A stretch of DNA of 64,000 nt from CBDCCV01 sp965215025 (lineage in GTDB: Bacteria > Bacteroidota > Rhodothermia > Rhodothermales > Salinibacteraceae): assembly GCA_965215025.1 (NCBI GenBank), contig CBDCCV010000002.1:744001-808000 (forward strand), given 5' to 3'. Position 1 is the stretch's first letter. The number at the start of each line of letters is the position of its first letter. The position numbers and the translations under genes were made by a program. Of this stretch, positions 59,180-64,000 are shown one piece after another. The notes beneath the pieces were generated by a model. That model worked only from the letters and a program-made list of their open reading frames with translations. It was not told the DNA's origin and made no database searches.

Positions 59180-59446
59180 TTATTTGCGCAGGCCCAGTTC
59201 GCTGATGATGGTGCGGTAGCGCTCGATGTCGCGGTCCATGAGGTAATTCAGAAGGCGCCGGCGCTTGCCGACGAGCTTCAAGAGACCGCGCCGCGTCGAG
59301 AAGTCGTGCGGGTGCTCGCGCAGGTGCTCGGTCAGGCGCTCGATGCGCTTCGAGAAGATGGCGATCTGCACCTCGGAGGCGCCGGTGTCGTTCTCGCCCT
59401 TGCCGAACTGCTCGATCAGAGCCTGTTTCTCTTCCTTGGTGATCAT
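59180..59446 (-). CDS. rpsO: Ribosomal protein S15
   Basis: 88 residues, standard S15 length: MITKEEKQALIEQFGKGEND, IAIFSKRIERLTEHLREHP, HDFSTRRGLLKLVGKRRRLL and NYLMDRDIERYRTIISELGL. S15 binds helices of 16S rRNA early in 30S assembly and in some bacteria represses its own mRNA. The gene lies between ribF and pnp in the usual order. Confidence 0.99.
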   Translation of the reverse strand: MITKEEKQALIEQFGKGENDTGASEVQIAIFSKRIERLTEHLREHPHDFSTRRGLLKLVGKRRRLLNYLMDRDIERYRTIISELGLRK

Positions 59447-59560
59447 GCTTTTGGGGATCCTCTTTAGATTATACCATCGTAAAGAAGAAGCGCGCAGTGC
59501 GTTCGGGAAGGAGCGCCGCGCCTGCTTTCTTGGCTATGTGCTCGGCCCCTCAGGTCGGTG

Positions 59561-60499
59561 TCAGGTCGATGCCTGAAAGACGCCCCTGCAACGGGCGCGG
59601 TCCTTTGAAAGTTGCTCGGCCAGCGCCTCGGGCGAATCGAAGCGCCGCTCTTCGCGCAGTCTTCGTATGAAACGGGCGCGCAGGCGCTGCCCGTAGAGTT
59701 CACCCTCGAAGTCCAATAGGTGCACTTCGAGGCGTAGGTCCTTGCCGCCGAAGGTGGGCCTGAGGCCGATGTTCGCCATCCCGTCGAGCAGCGCCTCGTA
59801 GCCCGGCACCTCGGCGCGGACGGCGTAGACGCCGCGCTTAGGCATGAGCTTGCGCGCGTCGTCAGGAAAGACGTTGGCCGTGGGGAAGCCGATGGTGCGC
59901 CCGCGCCCTTCGCCGCGCGCGACGGTGCCGGCCAGGCTGTACGGCCGGCCCAGCATCCGAGCCGCGCGCTCTACGTCGCCCCCGTCCAGGAGCGCCGCGC
60001 GGATGGCGCTCGACGAGACCACGTCGGCGCCGACTTCTTGGGCCGGGATCACGTCCACGCCAAAGCCGAGCTTCTCCCCCATCCGCTCCAGAAGCGCGCG
60101 GTCTCCCTCGCGCCCGCGCCCGAAGCGATGGTCGTACCCGACGACGATCTCCTTGAGGCCCACCGTCTTAACGAGGAAGTCCTCAACGTACGCCTCGGCC
60201 CCCATCTGCGAGAAGTCTTTCGTGAACGGAACGACGAGAAAGCGGCCGAGGCCCAGCCCCTCCATCACGTCGGCGCGCTCGTCGGGCGTGGTTAGGAGCG
60301 GCACGTCCTCGCCGCGCACCACGGCGCGCGGGTGCGGGTCGAAGGTGACGACGGTGCTTTTGCCGCCCCGCGCCTCGGCCCGCTCGACGAGGTAGCGGAT
60401 GATGGCCTGGTGCCCGAGATGCACGCCGTCGAACGTGCCCACGGTGACGACGGAGCGCGCGTCGCGCGTGATGCGTTCGAGTCCGGCTTCGCGCTGCAT
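59561..60499 (-). CDS. ribF: Bifunctional riboflavin kinase / FAD synthetase
   Basis: About 312 residues from ATG 60499. The N-terminal FAD synthetase (nucleotidyl transferase) domain shows VGTFDGVHLGHQAIIR with the H-x-G-H, VTFDPHPRAVV and the second motif VSSSAIRAALLDGG. The C-terminal riboflavin kinase domain has GRTIGFPTANV and LMPKRGVYAVRAEV, and LRLEVHLLDFEGELYGQRLR. It makes FMN and FAD from riboflavin. The frame stays open to 60634, but starts upstream give a low-complexity tail. It begins the ribF-rpsO-pnp run. Confidence 0.96.
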   Translation of the reverse strand: MQREAGLERITRDARSVVTVGTFDGVHLGHQAIIRYLVERAEARGGKSTVVTFDPHPRAVVRGEDVPLLTTPDERADVMEGLGLGRFLVVPFTKDFSQMGAEAYVEDFLVKTVGLKEIVVGYDHRFGRGREGDRALLERMGEKLGFGVDVIPAQEVGADVVSSSAIRAALLDGGDVERAARMLGRPYSLAGTVARGEGRGRTIGFPTANVFPDDARKLMPKRGVYAVRAEVPGYEALLDGMANIGLRPTFGGKDLRLEVHLLDFEGELYGQRLRARFIRRLREERRFDSPEALAEQLSKDRARCRGVFQAST

Positions 60500-60728
60500 G
60501 CGTTGAGGTGCGAGGTTGAGGAGGTCGGCGCGGGAGCGCTTTGGATAGCCCTTGTTCGCCGGCGATCTGGCCCATAGAAAGATCATGGATCTGCAATTGA
60601 TCCGGGCGGCGTCCTCGCGGGTGGCCTCCCGCAACCGTTCGCGTTTTCGGACGAGGTGGCGATGACGCCTCGCGCCTCAGCCCAATCCCTTGCCTGACTC
60701 CGGGCTTTGCTCGTGCCCGTTCGTCTTG

Positions 60729-61826
60729 CTACAACGCGACGCGCGCGCCGCCCTGCTCGGAGGATGCCATGATGGCCTCTACGATCCGGATGTCGGCCAG
60801 GCCTTCTGAGCCGGGTACCTCGGCGGGCCTCCCCTCCTTGATCGCCAGCGCCTCGCGGTCCATCTGCCGAGCCTGCTGGTGGCCGCCGGCGGGCGGCAAG
60901 GTGGTGCCGTCGCTCGTCCGACCCTGCACCCCGGAGTACGACTGGAACGGCCGGAGCCGGTACCAGCCGTCCGCGCAGTCTACGTCGAGGTAGTTCATCG
61001 ACTTGCCGAAGCTCGTCTCGCCTTTGGCGAAGACCCCGCCCGGAAACTCCAGCTCGAACTCCGTGAACTCGTCCACCTCGTCGTACATCTCGTCGCGCCT
61101 GGACCACTGCCGGCCCTTTGCGGCCACCGGCTCCATGCTGGTGGCGTAGCGCGCGGCGTTAATGGGGTAGACGCCCATGTCGTAGAGCGCGCCCCCGCCC
61201 AGGTGCGCGATCCGTCGCCAGTCGGTGGGATCGGGGTGCGCGCCGTTGTAGCCGGCTCCTGTGCGCACGGCTTCGACGGCGCCGTACGTCTCTTCGCGCC
61301 CGTAGCGGATGAGGGTGCGCGTGTTCGGCTCGTGCTGCATCCGGTAGCCAATGGAGAGGTGCACGCCGTTCTTGCGTGCCGCGCCGATCACCTCCTGGCA
61401 CTCCTCAGCGTTCATCGCCATCGGCTTTTCGCACCAGACGTGCTTGCCGGCCTCGGCGGCTTTGATCGCGTCGCGCGCGTGCAGGCCGGGCGGCGTAACG
61501 ATGTAGACCACGTCGATGTCGTCGTTGTCCGCGATCTCGGGAAGCGTCTCGTAGCTGTAGACGTTGCCGTCGGGGATGCCGTGGCGCTCTTGCCAGACGG
61601 GGATCTTCTCCGGCGAGCCGGTCACGATGCCGCGCAGTTCGCAGTGCTCCGTTCGCTGAAGCCCAGGGGCCAGGCGCCCGGTGCTGTAGCTGCCCAGCCC
61701 CACGAGCGCGACGCCGAGCTTGCCTTTGGCCTTCGGCGTGATGACGGATGGGAAGCCCAGGCTCGAGAGCGCAAGCGCCAATCCGGCCTGCTTCAGAAAG
61801 CGTCTTCTGGACGTGCGGCTTGTCAT
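60729..61826 (-). CDS. Gfo/Idh/MocA-type oxidoreductase with Tat signal
   Basis: About 365 residues from ATG 61826. The N-terminus is a Tat signal (SRTSRRRFLKQAGLALALS), so the enzyme is probably periplasmic, as for other Bacteroidota glycoside-related members. NAD(P)-binding fold: GVALVGLGSYSTGRLAPGL; the family motif EKP is in WCEKPMAMNAEECQEV; and GGGALYDMGVYPINAARY is the C-terminal domain. Such enzymes oxidise or reduce sugars and related compounds, and some use bound NAD to hydrolyse glycosides. Upstream is the AraC-type regulator gene in the same direction. Confidence 0.92.
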   Translation of the reverse strand: MTSRTSRRRFLKQAGLALALSSLGFPSVITPKAKGKLGVALVGLGSYSTGRLAPGLQRTEHCELRGIVTGSPEKIPVWQERHGIPDGNVYSYETLPEIADNDDIDVVYIVTPPGLHARDAIKAAEAGKHVWCEKPMAMNAEECQEVIGAARKNGVHLSIGYRMQHEPNTRTLIRYGREETYGAVEAVRTGAGYNGAHPDPTDWRRIAHLGGGALYDMGVYPINAARYATSMEPVAAKGRQWSRRDEMYDEVDEFTEFELEFPGGVFAKGETSFGKSMNYLDVDCADGWYRLRPFQSYSGVQGRTSDGTTLPPAGGHQQARQMDREALAIKEGRPAEVPGSEGLADIRIVEAIMASSEQGGARVAL

Positions 61827-62005
61827 AAGCGGGCGGAGCTGATGCCGGGCGGGGATGCGGAGATTGGCGGCGGCCTGCCAGGGGCTTCTTCTTTTCGCGG
61901 TTCTTCTCAGGCAAGCTGGAAGCTTCGAGACGGCATGTTTTAACGCGAGCGGCGTGTCCAGTTTCCGGACGGGATCAGCCCTGCATCTGCTATCGGTGCT
62001 GCCAA

Positions 62006-62974
62006 TCACCCCACTCCGCCTTGCAGAGCGCGCTCGCTCGCAGCGTCCCGCAGCCGCTCGACGTCGCGCACCGGCGGCCGGCCGAAGAGGCGCTTGTACT
62101 CGCGGCTGAAGTGCGAGGCGTCGTTGTAGCCGACTTCGTAGCCCGCCGTCGCTGCATCGAGGTCCTGGCTTAGCATGAGGCGCCGGGCTTCCTGTAGCTG
62201 GAGCTGCTTCTGAAACTGCAGCGGCGTCAGCCCGGTGACGCTCTTGAAGTGCGCGTAGAAGCTTGATTCGCTCATGCCAAGTCCTTCCGCGAGATCCTCG
62301 ACCCGGATGGACTGGTCGAAATGCTTCCGGATCCGCTTGATCGCCCGCGTGATCCGGTGTCGGCTTCCGTTCAGAACGGCGATCTGGCGGAGGCGCGCGC
62401 TCTGCTCGCCCCGCAACAGCCGGTAGATGATCTCGCGTTTGATGAGCGGCGCGAGGACCGGCACCTCGCCAGGGGTGTCGAGGAGCCGTACGAGCCGCAC
62501 GGCGGCGTCCAGCAGGCTCGCGGGGAGCGGACTCACGTCCAGCGCGCGCACGTCGGCACCGCCCTGGGGGGCGGAATGCCCCGCCTCGACCATGACCGAG
62601 CTGACGAGCGCGGCGTCAAGCGTGAGGATGAGGCCGAGCAAGGGGCGCTCTTCCGAGGCCTCGACGACTTGACCCGCAACCGGCAGTTCGGCCGTGGCGA
62701 GCAGGTAGTGGTAGGGGTCGTACTGGTAGCGGCGCTCGCCCAAGTACACCGCCTTGCTGCCCTGAGCGATCACGCAGAGGGACGGCTGCGAGACCGCAAA
62801 CAGCCGCTCGCCGGTCTTGGAGTACCGACGGAGGCCGAGGCCGTCCATCACCTCTTTCTTCCCGTCCTCGGGCATCGCCTGCGCAAGGCGCGCGGCAAGC
62901 TCCTCCCGGTCGGCTTGCGCCCGCAGCGTCTCGCGGGCTGCATCTTCTGCTGCCGAAGTCTTTGCCATGTCCAT
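62006..62974 (-). CDS. AraC-family transcriptional regulator
   Basis: A 322-residue regulator. The N-terminal about 190 residues form an AraC_N-type sensor domain (RLFAVSQPSLCVIAQGSKAV YLGERRYQYD). The C-terminal DNA-binding domain holds two HTHs (RITRAIKRIRKHFDQSIRVE DLAEGLGMSESSFYAHFKSV; LMLSQDLDAATAGYEVGYND ASHFSREYKRLFGRPP). It is divergent from a Tat flavodoxin gene and reads toward an oxidoreductase, so it probably controls one or both. Related AraC proteins sense aldehydes or electrophiles and control redox genes. Confidence 0.92.
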   Translation of the reverse strand: MDMAKTSAAEDAARETLRAQADREELAARLAQAMPEDGKKEVMDGLGLRRYSKTGERLFAVSQPSLCVIAQGSKAVYLGERRYQYDPYHYLLATAELPVAGQVVEASEERPLLGLILTLDAALVSSVMVEAGHSAPQGGADVRALDVSPLPASLLDAAVRLVRLLDTPGEVPVLAPLIKREIIYRLLRGEQSARLRQIAVLNGSRHRITRAIKRIRKHFDQSIRVEDLAEGLGMSESSFYAHFKSVTGLTPLQFQKQLQLQEARRLMLSQDLDAATAGYEVGYNDASHFSREYKRLFGRPPVRDVERLRDAASERALQGGVG

Positions 62975-63318
62975 AGGTCGTCGCGCTGGTCGTGAGACGT
63001 CGCCTGATCTGCCTGCCGGTGGGCGGGACGCCGGCCGCCGGCCTGCTCGCCGCTCACCGGCAGCACGCGAGCAGAGTACGGCAGCCTGGAGGATGATGCA
63101 ACGCTCCGGGTATGGAAACGGGCTGGTTTCAGAGGATGATTCAACGATGGGCGAGGATCGTTATACCGAAGCGCTCTGCCCATCGCTTAGCCTTATGTTT
63201 GACGCCTGGGGAGACGGAAGGCCGCTCGGCCGCTAAAATCAGAAGCCGCGCCTTGCCGCGCGAAAGTCTGGGCCGCCGGACTACGCATCTTGTTTTCTTC
63301 GCTGCTTTGAGCCAAACG
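62975..63318. other. Divergent control region between AraC-type and flavodoxin genes
   Basis: 344 bp separate the two start codons. No gene is recognised. It must contain both promoters and, by analogy to other AraC systems, AraC-binding sites, but I could not place boxes. Confidence 0.45.
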
Positions 63319-63978
63319 ATGCCAAACGACGTGAACACGAGCCGGCGCCGTTTCTTGCGAGCAGCGGCGATGGCAGGCGCCGGCATGACCGCAGCGTTGC
63401 CGCCCTGGAGCTTCTCCAACGCACAAGGGGCAAACGCAGGTTTTGAAAGCGTGAGCGCGGGCAGCGTGTTGATCGCCTACTTGACGCGCACGAACAACAC
63501 AAAGGTGGTAGCAGAAATGATTCACCATGAAGTGGGGGGGACTCTAATAGAGGTCGAACCGGCGACTCCCTATCCCGAAGACTACGACGCCATCGTGGCT
63601 CAGGTGGACAAAGAAAATGAAGCTGATTACACCCCTCCGCTCAAAACCAACATCGAGGATATTCAAAACTACGACACCCTGTTTTTCGGCTTCCCTACGT
63701 GGGATATGCAGCTACCCCCACCGATGAAACGCTTCCTGGAAGTACACGACCTGAGCGGCAAGACGGTCATCCCCTTCAACACCAACGGAGGCTACGGGGT
63801 GGGAAGCAGCTTTCAAACGGTGGAAGAGCGCTGCCCGGAGGCCACCGTGCTGGAAGGTTTCTCCACCAGAGGCGGGCTGGAGCGCGACGGGATCTACCTG
63901 GCGATCAAGGGCGAACGAAGGAAAGAGGTCCGCGCCGACGTGACCGACTGGCTGCGAGGCCTTCCCGTTCGACGCTGA
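63319..63978 (+). CDS. Tat-exported flavodoxin-family protein
   Basis: About 219 residues from ATG 63319. A twin-Arg signal (SRRRFLRAAAMAGAGMTAAL) precedes a flavodoxin fold: VLIAYLTRTNNTKVVAEMIH is the FMN phosphate-binding loop, DTLFFGFPTWDMQLPPPMKR the second FMN loop, and VIPFNTNGGYGVGSSFQTVE the third. Secreted or Tat-linked flavodoxins of this type occur in Bacteroidota but their partners are mostly unknown. The divergent AraC-type regulator is its likely controller. The frame is open upstream to 63112 but that part is non-coding. Confidence 0.9.
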   Translation: MPNDVNTSRRRFLRAAAMAGAGMTAALPPWSFSNAQGANAGFESVSAGSVLIAYLTRTNNTKVVAEMIHHEVGGTLIEVEPATPYPEDYDAIVAQVDKENEADYTPPLKTNIEDIQNYDTLFFGFPTWDMQLPPPMKRFLEVHDLSGKTVIPFNTNGGYGVGSSFQTVEERCPEATVLEGFSTRGGLERDGIYLAIKGERRKEVRADVTDWLRGLPVRR

Positions 63979-64000
63979 GCTGCGCCGAAGTCAGCGCATT

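Noticed and set aside
1..64000. CRISPR arrays, tRNA or rRNA genes
   Set aside because: No regularly spaced repeats of 25-40 bp were found and no cloverleaf or rRNA landmarks were recognised by eye; a dedicated scan could still find a tRNA I missed.

Overview
The window looks like a chromosomal segment of a GC-rich member of the Bacteroidota/Rhodothermota group, for example a Rhodothermales or Salinibacter relative. This is inferred from four traits: a SusC/SusD outer-membrane pair, a type IX secretion C-terminal sorting domain on a large subtilase, a CrtO-type oxidoreductase next to a fused bacterial-type lycopene cyclase, and many Tat and lipoprotein signals. No rRNA, tRNA or CRISPR array was seen.

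Left part (1-15.3 kb). A minus-strand polysaccharide-utilisation locus runs SusC, SusD, a formylglycine-generating enzyme with both catalytic cysteines, then two sulfatases, which suggests use of a sulfated glycan. It is followed by an IS701-like transposase relic and a 144-bp MITE-like element. Two Tat-exported ferritin-like proteins sit with a SorC-type regulator, then a PhoD-like phosphatase and the 3' part of a broken sulfatase.

Accessory island (about 15.3-27.1 kb). This is the most interesting region. It begins exactly where the sulfatase is broken. It holds a strong promoter/operator, a frameshifted nucleotidyltransferase-like gene with an HTH partner, and a short prokaryotic Argonaute preceded by a DUF4365 (DREN)-APAZ-like effector. 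That pair resembles SPARDA defence, but the effector is frameshifted and the Argonaute has an in-frame TAA. Next comes a compact intact operon of unknown role: GlnD-like nucleotidyltransferase, 2H phosphoesterase, FtsZ-like GTPase with an unusual C-terminal module, and a coiled-coil protein. A frameshifted membrane protein follows, whose 3' end also occurs as a second relic copy on the other side of that operon. Then come a RES/Xre toxin-antitoxin pair, IS701 and RHS-like debris, and an integrase N-terminal fragment.

Right part (27.2-64 kb). This is mostly core and housekeeping sequence: baeRF-like protein, cyclase, carotenoid genes, tandem class II aldolase, ThuA-FGE fusion, Na/Pi symporter, miaA, a GT87-methyltransferase fusion with an anti-sigma kinase, a T9SS subtilase, an M24 peptidase, guaB, a pseudouridine synthase, scpB, scpA, an SDR, a HlyD/MacB-permease/TolC export set, a sugar-nucleotide epimerase, hicBA (hicA altered by a 28-bp tandem duplication), ribF-rpsO-pnp with a clear terminator, a Gfo/Idh/MocA oxidoreductase, and an AraC regulator divergent from a Tat flavodoxin.

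Short perfect or near-perfect tandem duplications (17-28 bp) recur through the window. Several gene breaks are single-base events, so sequencing error must be excluded before calling them real pseudogenes.
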